NCBI RefSeq assembly: GCF_002287375.1
Contig: NZ_NPOA01000015.1
Location: 1 to 64,000, forward strand
From: Virgibacillus profundi
GTDB taxonomy: Bacteria; Bacillota; Bacilli; Bacillales; Amphibacillaceae
Direction of reading: 5' to 3'
Length of the DNA: 64,000 nucleotides
Position numbers and translations under genes: made by a program. Below the pieces are notes generated by a model. That model searched no databases. It was given only the letters and a program-made list of their open reading frames with translations, and was not told where the DNA came from. Positions 8,074-15,728 of this stretch are shown here, piece after piece (the first letter of the stretch is position 1; every line of letters begins with the position of its first letter).

Positions 8074-9129
8074 ATGAAGCCAATTAAACCGACTAAAATA
8101 CAATCAAATAAAATAAACAATACCAATCATAAATTAACCTCTGCAGAAATGGGGAAGCTATGGGTAACTTATACAGGAAATACGATGTCTACGTGTGTCC
8201 TTCGTTATTATCTCCAACATATCGAAGACAAGGATATCAAGGTGGTTATAGAAAATGCTCTGAATTTAAGTCAATCGATTGTGGAAAATATTAAAGAAAT
8301 ATTTATCCGGGATAACTTCCCAATACCAATTGGGTTTACAAAGGAAGATGTGAACCTTGGTGCTCCAAGGCTATTTTCCGATGAGTTTTATCTTCACTAT
8401 CTAAACTATACAAGTAAAGCTGGAATGAGTATCTATTCGATTGCCATACCGATCATGTCGAGAAAAGATGTAAGGGAATTATTTATCAATACACTTCAGT
8501 CCACAGTAAAGCTCGTATCGGATGTGAATGATATCCTGGAAGCAAAAGGGTTCTTAGTAAGACCACCATCCATTCCGACTCCAAAAAAGATTGACTTTGT
8601 AAAACAGCAAAATTATTTAAATGGTTTTTTTGGAAATGTCCGACCTCTTCATGCGCTGGAAGTTGCACATCTTTATGATAATCTTGAAAATAATGTAACC
8701 AGTAAAGCGCTTTTAATTGGTTTTAGTCAAGTAGCCAAAACAGAAAAGGTTAAAAAGTTTCTTTTAAGAGGAAAGGAAATTACGAGTAAACATATAAAGT
8801 CCTGTTCACAGCAGTTGCATAAAGATAATTTGCCATCTCCTCCACTATTGGATGATTTGGTAAGCACCTCTACTTTTTCTCCTTTTTCAGATAAATTGAT
8901 GCTATGGCATAAAATAGACATGTTTTCCATGAAGATCAGGTCAGATGCAAATGGAATGTCACTCAATGGAAGGCGGGATCTTGGTGGTATGTATACGAAG
9001 TTCCTGATGGACATTGGTCTTTATGTAGAGGATGGTGCGAATATAATGATTGACCAGGGTTGGATGGAACAACCTCCAGAAGCGGTTGATCGTGATGAAT
9101 TGTCAGGCGGAATTAAAGGAATAGAATAG
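8074..9129 (+). CDS. DUF3231 family protein
   Basis: The 351-residue protein matches DUF3231, a Bacillaceae family made of two similar helical halves that resemble ferritin-like bundles. The first half opens T-S-A-E-M-G-K-L-W-V-T-Y and the second H-A-L-E-V-A-H-L-Y-D-N-L-E-N-N-V-T-S-K-A-L-L-I-G-F-S-Q-V-A (about 196-223). Its C-terminal segment carries F-L-M-D-I-G-L-Y-V-E-D-G-A-N-I-M-I. Family members are often linked to sporulation or spore coats, but the role is not established. GGGG six bases upstream supports the start. It is followed by a terminator shared with the convergent gene. Confidence 0.88.
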   Translation: MKPIKPTKIQSNKINNTNHKLTSAEMGKLWVTYTGNTMSTCVLRYYLQHIEDKDIKVVIENALNLSQSIVENIKEIFIRDNFPIPIGFTKEDVNLGAPRLFSDEFYLHYLNYTSKAGMSIYSIAIPIMSRKDVRELFINTLQSTVKLVSDVNDILEAKGFLVRPPSIPTPKKIDFVKQQNYLNGFFGNVRPLHALEVAHLYDNLENNVTSKALLIGFSQVAKTEKVKKFLLRGKEITSKHIKSCSQQLHKDNLPSPPLLDDLVSTSTFSPFSDKLMLWHKIDMFSMKIRSDANGMSLNGRRDLGGMYTKFLMDIGLYVEDGANIMIDQGWMEQPPEAVDRDELSGGIKGIE

Positions 9130-9145
9130 AATAACGTGATGAAAG

Positions 9146-9182
9146 AAAAAGTCTAAGCATTTGATATTGCTTAGGCTTTTTT
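9146..9182. terminator. Bidirectional terminator between DUF3231 and DUF4188 genes
   Basis: AAGTCTAAGCA and TGCTTAGGCTT form a stem with A-run before and T-run after, so it can serve both strands. It overlaps the last codons of the DUF4188 gene. Confidence 0.75.
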
Positions 9183-9650
9183 CGTATTCAATCTCTTTTT
9201 TGCAGAATTCAGGGATGAGTCAACCGGCACTTGCTTTCGGGTCTTGGCGAGCCCATATAATGGCATATTTCCATAAACAGTCTCATAATCTCCTTTTTGG
9301 ACGATATAAGTTTCATGGTAGATGCCAACAGCTTCATTGTCACCAACTTTTTTATTAAAGTCTCTCCATGCAGTTAAGTGCTTCTGTCCTCTTGCATATG
9401 CATGAAGATCTTCCGTTGATTGCCAATATTGAATCATAACAGTGGTTCTAAGCCCAAAGTAACTTTCCATCGAAAGAAGGCCAAGGTCCTTATTTTGATA
9501 AAGCTCCCGGATCATTGCCGGCATCGCCATAAATACAGGCAGCCATTTGTGTACAGCATGCCACTTATTTACCCTCATTCCAATTAAAAATACGACGATG
9601 TCCTGATCATTCTCCGTAGTATAACGCCCCTCAAATACGGATTTTGCCAT
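9171..9650 (-). CDS. DUF4188 family protein
   Basis: The 159-residue product matches DUF4188: G-R-Y-T-T-E, then F-L-I-G-M-R-V-N-K-W, L-P-V-F-M-A-M-P-A-M-I-R-E-L, S-Y-F-G-L-R-T-T-V-M-I-Q-Y-W-Q-S-T-E-D-L-H-A-Y-A-R and M-P-L-Y-G-L-A. The fold is expected to be a dimeric alpha/beta barrel, as in ABM-type monooxygenases and heme-degrading proteins, but the reaction is unknown. Its ATG shares one base with the PadR stop (TAATG), so the two are translationally coupled. The pair is a common arrangement, suggesting PadR controls this gene. Confidence 0.85.
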   Translation of the reverse strand: MAKSVFEGRYTTENDQDIVVFLIGMRVNKWHAVHKWLPVFMAMPAMIRELYQNKDLGLLSMESYFGLRTTVMIQYWQSTEDLHAYARGQKHLTAWRDFNKKVGDNEAVGIYHETYIVQKGDYETVYGNMPLYGLAKTRKQVPVDSSLNSAKKRLNTKKA

Positions 9651-10207
9651 TACGAATCATCCTTCCAATTCCTGATTTTTTCAATTGTATCCTCACACCA
9701 TTCCATTGCGGCAATTGTCATTCGTTTTCCGTAATCTAATGTGAAAAGCCAGTAAGTAGCATCAGCCTCCTCATTCTTATGGGATGTAATCATTTTTTCA
9801 ATTTCCTCATACGTTTCATAGCGCTTCTGCAATTCCTGTTGATAATTCTCCAGTTGCTTGGTGGTATCTTCATTGCTTTGGTGACGGCCGAAAAAAAGCT
9901 TTAGCAATAATTTGTTTTTTTCTGCAGGTATTTCTTTTATAGGACTCTGAAGCCAGGCTTGTAATGCTAATTCTCCCTTTGGGGTTAGGAAATATTCCTT
10001 TTTGGGCCTACCTTCCTGAGAAGTTTCTTTTACCGTTGCCAATCCATCCTCGACCAGCTGCTTTAATGTAGGATAAATCTGGCCATAACTAATTTTCCAA
10101 AAGTGATTCAGACTGGTATCAATCATTTGTTTAATGGCATATCCGGTACGGCAGCCCGTCGTAAGCAAACCAAGTAAAGCGTATTTCGTATTATTATATT
10201 TAGTCAT
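9650..10207 (-). CDS. PadR family transcriptional regulator
   Basis: A winged-helix PadR domain occupies about residues 1-85: Y-A-L-L-G-L-L, G-Y-A-I-K-Q, F-W-K-I-S-Y-G-Q-I-Y-P-T-L-K-Q-L, then G-R-P-K-K-E-Y-F-L-T-P-K-G. The C-terminal 90 residues match the helical dimerisation domain (Vir_act_alpha_C type). ATG 10207 is used because AGGTGG lies eight bases upstream; GTG 10219 overlaps it. A palindrome and a promoter lie just upstream, consistent with autorepression. It is divergent from a TetR/ABC operon. Confidence 0.92.
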   Translation of the reverse strand: MTKYNNTKYALLGLLTTGCRTGYAIKQMIDTSLNHFWKISYGQIYPTLKQLVEDGLATVKETSQEGRPKKEYFLTPKGELALQAWLQSPIKEIPAEKNKLLLKLFFGRHQSNEDTTKQLENYQQELQKRYETYEEIEKMITSHKNEEADATYWLFTLDYGKRMTIAAMEWCEDTIEKIRNWKDDS

Positions 10208-10229
10208 GCTGTGATCCACCTATCATTAT

Positions 10230-10277
10230 GATATATATCTTTCAGCTATATTATACATGAAATTAGTTATGATGCAA
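10230..10277 (-). promoter_or_regulatory. PadR operon promoter with AT palindrome
   Basis: On the minus strand TTGCAT (10277-10272), 16 bases, TATAAT (10255-10250). The self-complementary GATATATATC (10230-10239) follows at about the transcription start and is a candidate PadR operator. Confidence 0.55.
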
Positions 10278-10308
10278 CCAACTTTTGTGATTTATCTGAA
10301 AATTAGTA

Positions 10309-10366
10309 TTGAAATAATTATTAAAGTAGTATATTATAGTTATAAATCATATGATACATATCATAT
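10309..10366 (+). promoter_or_regulatory. TetR/ABC operon promoter with operator
   Basis: TTGAAA (10309-10314), 17 bases, TATTAT (10332-10337). It is followed at 10349-10366 by the inverted repeat ATATGATA-CA-TATCATAT, placed at the expected transcription start, where a repressor would block initiation. Confidence 0.6.
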
Positions 10367-10396
10367 ATTATATATTAATCCACAAGGAGAGTTACA

Positions 10397-10999
10397 ATGG
10401 CACCAAAGAAAAAGTTTTCCAGAGAAGATATTATTGATGCAGCATTTGATATAGCAAAAGTAGAAGGTATTGATTCAATTACAATCAGGAAGGTGGCTCA
10501 GAAACTGGAAAGTTCCATCGCACCAATTTATGTAAACTTTAATGATATTGAAGAGCTGATTAAAGAGGTGGTGATGAAGACGGTGGACATATCAAGACAA
10601 ATGTTAGCTGAGCAAAATTCCGGGGAGCCATTTCGGGACATTGGAATTGCAAGTATTAAATTTGCGAAGGAGTACAGTGTGCTTTTTCGGGATTTGATTA
10701 TGAAAAATAGTGCCCATATGCAATATGAAAGCAATGATATCAGTGTTGTGATTGAGCAAATGGAAAAAGATCCGACCCTTGCCGGTTTTTCAGAGGAAGA
10801 ATTGCAAACCATTTTATTAAAAATGCAGATTTTCCAAACCGGACTTTCTGTAATGGTGGCGAATGGTTTACTTCCGGAGAACTTCAGTGAAGAAATGATG
10901 ATTGAAATGCTCGATAGTACTGCAGAGGATGTAATTGCTACATCACATTTTCGCAAGGAAGGGATGCTGGATGAATTAAAGCGAAGGAAAGGTTTATAA
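10397..10999 (+). CDS. TetR/AcrR family transcriptional regulator
   Basis: The N-terminal helix-turn-helix (about 6-55) reads F-S-R-E-D-I-I-D-A-A-F-D-I-A, then S-I-T-I-R-K-V-A-Q-K-L-E-S-S-I-A-P-I-Y-V-N-F. The remaining 145 residues are the variable ligand-binding and dimerisation part. AAGGAG lies seven bases before the ATG. It is the first gene of a three-gene operon with an ABC ATPase and permease, so it most likely represses its own exporter in response to the exported compound. The operator at 10349-10366 fits this. Confidence 0.92.
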   Translation: MAPKKKFSREDIIDAAFDIAKVEGIDSITIRKVAQKLESSIAPIYVNFNDIEELIKEVVMKTVDISRQMLAEQNSGEPFRDIGIASIKFAKEYSVLFRDLIMKNSAHMQYESNDISVVIEQMEKDPTLAGFSEEELQTILLKMQIFQTGLSVMVANGLLPENFSEEMMIEMLDSTAEDVIATSHFRKEGMLDELKRRKGL

Positions 11000-11032
11000 A
11001 AAGATCTGCCAATATAAAATGGGAGGTTAACA

Positions 11033-11968
11033 ATGATACTTGATGTGAAAGGTGTTACGAAAAAGTTTTCCGGTAAAGGGAAATCCAGGACGGTTGCAAA
11101 TGATAATCTTACTTTCCAAATTGAAGCAGGTGAAATCTTTGGTCTGTTAGGCCAAAATGGTGCAGGGAAAACGACAATAGTAAATCAGATTTTAGGACTG
11201 CTGACCCCTGATGAAGGAGACATTCATTTACTTGGCAAATCAGTTATTGGGTCTACTACTCGTGCGCGGGCCTTGTGTTCCGTACAGCCACAATCACAGG
11301 TGCCTCTGGGATTCCTGACACCAAAACAGGCAGTTACACTGATGGGGAAAATGCGTGCTGGTGGCAGGTTTGATCCGAAGCGGGTGGATATGCTGTTTGA
11401 GGCTCTGGATATGGGAAAGTGGGCTAATAAAGAGGGTGAAAAACTCTCAGGAGGTGTCCGCCGTTTGACAGCCTTTTGTATGGCGGTGGCTGCTCCGGGA
11501 AAATTGGTCATTCTTGATGAGCCGACAAATGATATAGATCCTGTTCGCAGGCGTTATCTTTGGCAGGTGATACGCGAACTTACAAATGATGGCACTTCTA
11601 TTATTCTGGTAACACATAATGTGGTAGAGGCTGAAAAGACAGTCGACCGGGTTGGGATATTACATGGTGGCCAGTTGCTTGCCCAGGGTACTCCCTCGGA
11701 AATAAAAAGCTCTGTAAGTAACCGGATGCGGATGGAAATTAGTTTAGATAAGGACAGCAAATTGGAACTCCCGAAATGGGCGCTTTCATCTCATCTTAGG
11801 GGTTCCCGCATGTTATTTTCCATAGATCCTGAACAGGTGGATGCGACGATAAAGTGGGCTAGTGATCAGATTAAGAATGGTGCAATTATTGATTACGGCC
11901 TGTCCCCCGCAACCATTGAAGATGTTTATGTGGAACTAACTTCTGGAAAGGAGTTATCACAGGTATGA
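11033..11968 (+). CDS. ABC exporter ATP-binding protein
   Basis: It has Walker A G-Q-N-G-A-G-K-T-T (40-48), signature L-S-G-G-V-R-R-L, Walker B L-V-I-L-D-E-P-T-N-D-I-D-P and H-loop V-T-H-N. About 80 residues after the ATPase domain form the C-terminal extension usual in CcmA/DrrA-type exporters. GGGAGG upstream supports the start. The stop overlaps the permease start by four bases. With the TetR gene it forms a drug- or lipid-efflux-type operon. The substrate is unknown. Confidence 0.92.
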   Translation: MILDVKGVTKKFSGKGKSRTVANDNLTFQIEAGEIFGLLGQNGAGKTTIVNQILGLLTPDEGDIHLLGKSVIGSTTRARALCSVQPQSQVPLGFLTPKQAVTLMGKMRAGGRFDPKRVDMLFEALDMGKWANKEGEKLSGGVRRLTAFCMAVAAPGKLVILDEPTNDIDPVRRRYLWQVIRELTNDGTSIILVTHNVVEAEKTVDRVGILHGGQLLAQGTPSEIKSSVSNRMRMEISLDKDSKLELPKWALSSHLRGSRMLFSIDPEQVDATIKWASDQIKNGAIIDYGLSPATIEDVYVELTSGKELSQV

Positions 11969-12699
11969 CAAAAATAGTAAGCGAATACAAATATGTTTTT
12001 CAAATGCAGTTTCTGAGGAATTCGGGGTATCTTGTATTCATGGCTTTAATTCAGATTATGATATCCATTGGTATCGTAATTGGTTTTACCTATTTGATTG
12101 CTGATCCTGACACAAGCAGTATACTTTACCTATCTACAGGAGCTCCTACTTTAATTTTGATCATTACAGGATTGGTCATTTTACCCCAGCAGGTTGGCAC
12201 ATCCAAAGCAGATGGATTTATGGAGTTTATGCGAACATGGCCGATAAACCGTTCCATTATACTTGGTGCAGATACAACCCTGTGGGTGTTAATTACAATT
12301 CCAGGAATTGTTGTTTCCTCTTTTGTAGCGCACTTCATGTTTCAGCCGGGATATGATGTTTCCTGGACTGTAGTTCCGGCAATGTTAATGATTGCATTAA
12401 CCTCCATTGGTGTCGGCTATGGATTTTCCTATCTTTTATCACCAACTGCCTCTTTAGGACTTTCACAAATTATTGTATTTGGAGCACTTATGTTTTCACC
12501 GGTAAACTTCCCAATGGAACGTCTACCCGAATGGCTTCAATTACTTCATGAAGTACTGCCGATTTACTCCATGGCTGAGGTAATGCGTGCATCACTGGCT
12601 GCTTCGACCTTTACCGCAGACGCCGGCAATTATATTAATTTAATTGTGTGGTGTATTTTAGGTTATGGTGGGGCTATTTTTATTTTGAATAGAAAATAA
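11965..12699 (+). CDS. ABC-2 type transporter permease
   Basis: The 244-residue membrane protein has about six hydrophobic helices, with T-W-P-I-N-R-S-I-I-L-G-A-D-T in the amphipathic loop and P-V-N-F-P-M-E-R-L-P-E-W-L-Q before the last helices, as in DrrB/ABC-2 exporters. It overlaps the ATPase gene by ATGA, so the two are translated in a coupled way. It is the membrane half of the putative efflux pump. Confidence 0.9.
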   Translation: MTKIVSEYKYVFQMQFLRNSGYLVFMALIQIMISIGIVIGFTYLIADPDTSSILYLSTGAPTLILIITGLVILPQQVGTSKADGFMEFMRTWPINRSIILGADTTLWVLITIPGIVVSSFVAHFMFQPGYDVSWTVVPAMLMIALTSIGVGYGFSYLLSPTASLGLSQIIVFGALMFSPVNFPMERLPEWLQLLHEVLPIYSMAEVMRASLAASTFTADAGNYINLIVWCILGYGGAIFILNRK

Positions 12700-12705
12700 G
12701 TGAGA

Positions 12706-12795
12706 CACTTAGGACATAGGCGGACTGCCCCTGGATTTATCAGTTGAAATTTGGGGTGCAGCTCATGCCCTGTCTCTGTACCTGTACTCTAACTT
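12706..12795. repeat. Copy A of a dispersed ~85-bp intergenic sequence
   Basis: This stretch (C-C-T-G then ATTTATCAGTTGAAA, ending CCTGTCTCTGTACCTGTACTC) is clearly related base by base to 15303-15383. It fills the gap between two convergent genes. No hairpin terminator is evident. Confidence 0.5.
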
Positions 12796-12801
12796 CAGGC
12801 T

Positions 12802-13710
12802 TTATTCAAAGTAGATCCATCGATTAGTTCCTATTTTTGTATAATTCTTTTTAAGTATTCTCCTCACTCTTTTCTTGGAATCTATCACCTGACACCATTC
12901 GTGAATAATATTTGTAGTAATTTTCTGCTCGGGGAATAGGAGTTTAAATTCTTCAACAGTCCTCTTTATTGCAGAAGCAGCTTTTTCTCTATGCCCACAT
13001 TCCTTACAAACACACATCACTCCCACAACAGAAATAGAAAATGAATCACAGTCTATGCAACAAATACCCTTTTTTAGTTCATTATAATTATAGTCAGGTA
13101 ACTGATAATAAGGGGATTCTTCGATATGAAGAGACATTAGTTTTTCTGCATATAGTTTATGATTTCTCTTTAATTTGGAAGATATTGTATTTAACTGATT
13201 GAGGTAGCCGTTAATCTTGGTTGGAGGAATAATTGGTTTATTGAGAGGTGCCTGGTATAAGGTGAATTCAGAATTTATGAAAATAACAGAGGCTTCAATA
13301 GAAAGGTTAATCCCATGTTTGGAGAATAATTGCCGGAGTAGAGATTCGCTTCTGCTCAACTGGTGCAATGGGTTGATGATTTCATATTGGGGTATTTTGA
13401 AAAACTTTTCACCTTCGAAATAAAATTCACCTACATAATTCTTTACTTCAAAAATATAAACCTTATGTGAAGTGATAATAAGTGTATCAATTTGAAAGAC
13501 GGTGTTATTTATTTTTAGCAGTAAATCATTTAAAATGATGCATTCATACTCAAGCCTAGCCGTCAATGAATCAAAAAGCTTTTCACCTTCAAATCCTTTT
13601 TTTAGATTCAAGTAATGCTGTTTATCCTTGGTTGATAAAGACTTCTTTTTATTGAGTAATTCTAAGATTAATAATTCAGCTGATTTTTTACGAGATTTAT
13701 ATTCTTTCAT
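12802..13710 (-). CDS. NERD domain protein (nuclease-related)
   Basis: The start at 13710 (M-K-E-Y-K-S) has GGAAAGG upstream. Residues about 37-150 are a NERD domain of the PD-(D/E)XK type: G-F-E-G-E-K-L-F-D-S-L, then I-D-T-L-I-I and I-F-E-V-K-N-Y-V-G-E-F, whose D, E and K are the expected catalytic set. About 235-265 holds paired cysteines (C-C-I-D-C and C-V-C-K-E-C-G-H), a probable zinc ribbon. NERD proteins are thought to act on DNA, but function is not established. It stands alone next to a tandem-repeat array. Confidence 0.88.
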   Translation of the reverse strand: MKEYKSRKKSAELLILELLNKKKSLSTKDKQHYLNLKKGFEGEKLFDSLTARLEYECIILNDLLLKINNTVFQIDTLIITSHKVYIFEVKNYVGEFYFEGEKFFKIPQYEIINPLHQLSRSESLLRQLFSKHGINLSIEASVIFINSEFTLYQAPLNKPIIPPTKINGYLNQLNTISSKLKRNHKLYAEKLMSLHIEESPYYQLPDYNYNELKKGICCIDCDSFSISVVGVMCVCKECGHREKAASAIKRTVEEFKLLFPEQKITTNIIHEWCQVIDSKKRVRRILKKNYTKIGTNRWIYFE

Positions 13711-13802
13711 ATTCCACACCCTTTCCTTAATTAAATTGATTATACTAAATAAATCTAAAATTATCATCTTATTACACTAAAAAGCTTAAGTAATAGAGAA
13801 GA

Positions 13803-14062
13803 TCTCGCGGACAGCACGCTGTATAAGCATGAGGACAAAGTCCGTGATCTCCATTCTCGAGGACATTACGCTCTAAAAGCGAGAGCGAAAAGTCCATGAA
13901 CACCACTCTCACGGACAAAATAGCCTCAAAGTAAGAGCGCAAAGTCCGTGATCTTCACTCTCGCGGACAAAACAACCCAAAAGCATGAGCACAATGTCCG
14001 TGAACTCCACTCTCACGGACAAAACGCCCTTAAAGCAAGCAAGAAAAGTCCACAACCCCACC
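13803..14062. repeat. 52-bp tandem repeat array (five copies)
   Basis: Units start at 13803, 13855, 13907, 13959 and 14011, exactly 52 bases apart, with a decayed sixth after 14062. Each unit opens TCTCRCGGACAAAA and later contains GTCCGTGA, so every unit holds an inverted pair (TCACGGAC/GTCCGTGA) that could form a hairpin. It lies between two genes on the minus strand. There are no spacers of a different origin, so it is not a CRISPR array. Confidence 0.85.
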
Positions 14063-14095
14063 GCACACCCACACGCCTACGCAACTCAAAATAAA

Positions 14096-14128
14096 AAAGC
14101 AGCTAAAAATAAAATTTACAGCTGCTTT
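14096..14128 (-). terminator. Terminator of the NADP-dependent oxidoreductase gene
   Basis: AAAGCAGCT (14096-14104) and AGCTGCTTT (14120-14128). The minus strand continues into TTTTT. Confidence 0.75.
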
Positions 14129-14157
14129 CCATCATATAATTATACCCAAACGCCAAT

Positions 14158-15171
14158 CTATTCAGCTTCTGTAATTTTCACAAGCTGTTTACCAATATTC
14201 TCTCCTGTAAACAAACCGTTAAAGGCTTTTGGAATAGTTTCAAATCCTTCGTGGATCGTTTCCTCAAAGATTAGTTTTCCCGCGGAAACACCCTCGGCTA
14301 AAACTTTGTATGCTTCTTTATAATCTTTGGCAAAATCACCGACCAAAAAACCCTGCATTTTCACACGCGATTTTATCAGGAACTGCTGTACACGCGGGCC
14401 AAGATCCACTTCTTCTTCTTTCAAGTTATAAGACGAGATGGCACCACATACAGGAACACGGGCAAAATTGTTTAAGTGTGGCCAAATGGCATCACCAATT
14501 TCCCCACCCACATTTTCATAATATACATCAATCCCGTTTGGACAGGTTTTCTGTAATTGTGCTTCAAGGTTTCCTGCTTTATATTCTACCGCGGCATCAA
14601 ATCCAAGTTTTTCTGTAATATAATCTGCTTTTTCTTTGGAACCAACAATGCCGACAACACGTGCCCCGGTTTGCTTGGCCAGTTGACCGGCAATTTGACC
14701 AACCGCACCTGCAGCGGCTGAGACAACGACGGTTTCACCTTTCTTTGGTTCGCCAATATGCATCATACCAAAATAGGCAGTCAGCCCAGGCATACCCAGG
14801 ACACCGAGAGCAGTACTAGGGCTTAATCCATGTGTGTTTACCTTGCTTACATTGTCCGCTTTGACTGTATTGTATTCCTGGAATGGAAGGTTTCCTCGAA
14901 CGATGTCTCCTGATTTAAAATCATCGACCCTTGATTCCATAACCTGTGCAACGATGCCGCCTGCAAGCGGTTCTCCTATTTGGAAAGGTTCCACATAAGA
15001 ATCTTGATTGGACATTCTGCCCCGCATATATGGGTCAACAGAAATGTACAAGGTTTTCAGCAATAGCTCCCCTTGCTCCAGATTTTCTGCTTCAACATGA
15101 CGAAATTCGAAGGTTTGTTCATCAGGCAAACCATTTGGACGCATCTTTAATAAAAGCTGTTGTGATTTCAA
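14158..15171 (-). CDS. NADP-dependent oxidoreductase, zinc-independent MDR family
   Basis: The 337-residue protein belongs to the leukotriene-B4 dehydrogenase/CurA branch of medium-chain reductases, which reduce enones and quinone-like substrates with NADPH. Signatures are V-D-P-Y-M-R-G-R-M (about 46-54), G-V-L-G-M-P-G-L-T-A-Y-F-G, the nucleotide-binding V-V-S-A-A-A-G-A-V-G-Q-I-A-G-Q-L-A-K (about 149-166), Y-E-N-V-G-G and C-G-A-I-S-S-Y-N. The cysteine set for a structural zinc is absent, as expected for this branch. It is a single gene with its own terminator. Confidence 0.92.
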   Translation of the reverse strand: MKSQQLLLKMRPNGLPDEQTFEFRHVEAENLEQGELLLKTLYISVDPYMRGRMSNQDSYVEPFQIGEPLAGGIVAQVMESRVDDFKSGDIVRGNLPFQEYNTVKADNVSKVNTHGLSPSTALGVLGMPGLTAYFGMMHIGEPKKGETVVVSAAAGAVGQIAGQLAKQTGARVVGIVGSKEKADYITEKLGFDAAVEYKAGNLEAQLQKTCPNGIDVYYENVGGEIGDAIWPHLNNFARVPVCGAISSYNLKEEEVDLGPRVQQFLIKSRVKMQGFLVGDFAKDYKEAYKVLAEGVSAGKLIFEETIHEGFETIPKAFNGLFTGENIGKQLVKITEAE

Positions 15172-15259
15172 TTGATTTTCCCTCCTGTTACTAAACCATA
15201 ATCTCTCATCTATAACCCTGCAAGCCTTTTGCCTAATCAGCTAAAACTTTAGCCTCACT

Positions 15260-15291
15260 AAAAAAGGAACCGCTTATGTTTTAGCAGTTCC
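15260..15291 (-). terminator. Terminator downstream of the sinI-like gene
   Basis: Minus strand GGAACTGCT and AGCGGTTCC pair with one mismatch and are followed by TTTTTT. It is the first terminator after the 15378 stop. Confidence 0.65.
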
Positions 15292-15302
15292 ACCGAGGGA
15301 CT

Positions 15303-15383
15303 GGAAGAGGCAGGCTCATTGTCCTGAATTTACCGGTTGAAACCTGAGATTGCCTTCCATTTCCTGTCTCTATGTTCCTACTC
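15303..15383. repeat. Copy B of the dispersed ~85-bp intergenic sequence
   Basis: Related to 12706-12795, with shared CCTGRATTTAYCRGTTGAAA and CCTGTCTCTRT blocks. Its right edge reaches the end of the sinI-like gene. Confidence 0.5.
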
Positions 15384-15500
15384 CGCTTTCCTCAATACTT
15401 CCTCTTTATTTTCTGTCTGTAAAAATTCCCTAATCTCCTCGATGGTTAGCCCAAGTTGTTTAGCTTCCAAGATAAGATCGATCCACTCTTTATCCGGCAT
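15378..15500 (-). CDS. SinI-family anti-repressor (40 aa)
   Basis: The frame reads M-P-D-K-E-W-I-D-L-I-L-E-A-K-Q-L-G-L-T-I then E-E-I-R-E-F-L-Q-T-E-N-K-E-E-V-L-R-K-A-E. It matches the SinI helical-hook pattern: D-x-E-W-x-x-L-(I/M)-x-E-A-K-x-x-x-(I/L)-(S/T)-x-E-E-I-R-x-(Y/F)-L. In Bacillus subtilis SinI binds SinR and frees biofilm matrix genes. AGGAG lies 11 bases upstream, slightly far. No sinR-like gene is nearby, so its partner must be elsewhere. It ends in its own terminator. Confidence 0.8.
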   Translation of the reverse strand: MPDKEWIDLILEAKQLGLTIEEIREFLQTENKEEVLRKAE

Positions 15501-15658
15501 AATGCTGCATTCTCCTCTCCCCATTACATATGAAGACTAACAAAGCGTACTGGCCGTCTGGTAAAATACTCCTATAGATCATCATAGCGGTTTAAAGTTA
15601 AAATAAGGTTAAATTTATACGAAATATTCGAAATATCGAAAGTATTTTGTTTACAATA

Positions 15659-15694
15659 AAAAAAGATCAGCCAAAAGGGTGCTGATCTTTGAAA
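15659..15694 (-). terminator. Terminator of the response regulator gene
   Basis: AAAGATCAGC and GCTGATCTTT form a 10-bp stem (about 15663-15692). The minus strand continues into a T-run. Confidence 0.8.
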
Positions 15695-15728
15695 TATGCT
15701 GTGTTTTTCCAGTAGATAATTGTCCATA

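Noticed and set aside
7693-8103. 136-residue frame on the minus strand
   Set aside because: It has no ribosome site, runs over the plus-strand small gene and the DUF3231 start, and gives a non-protein-like composition.
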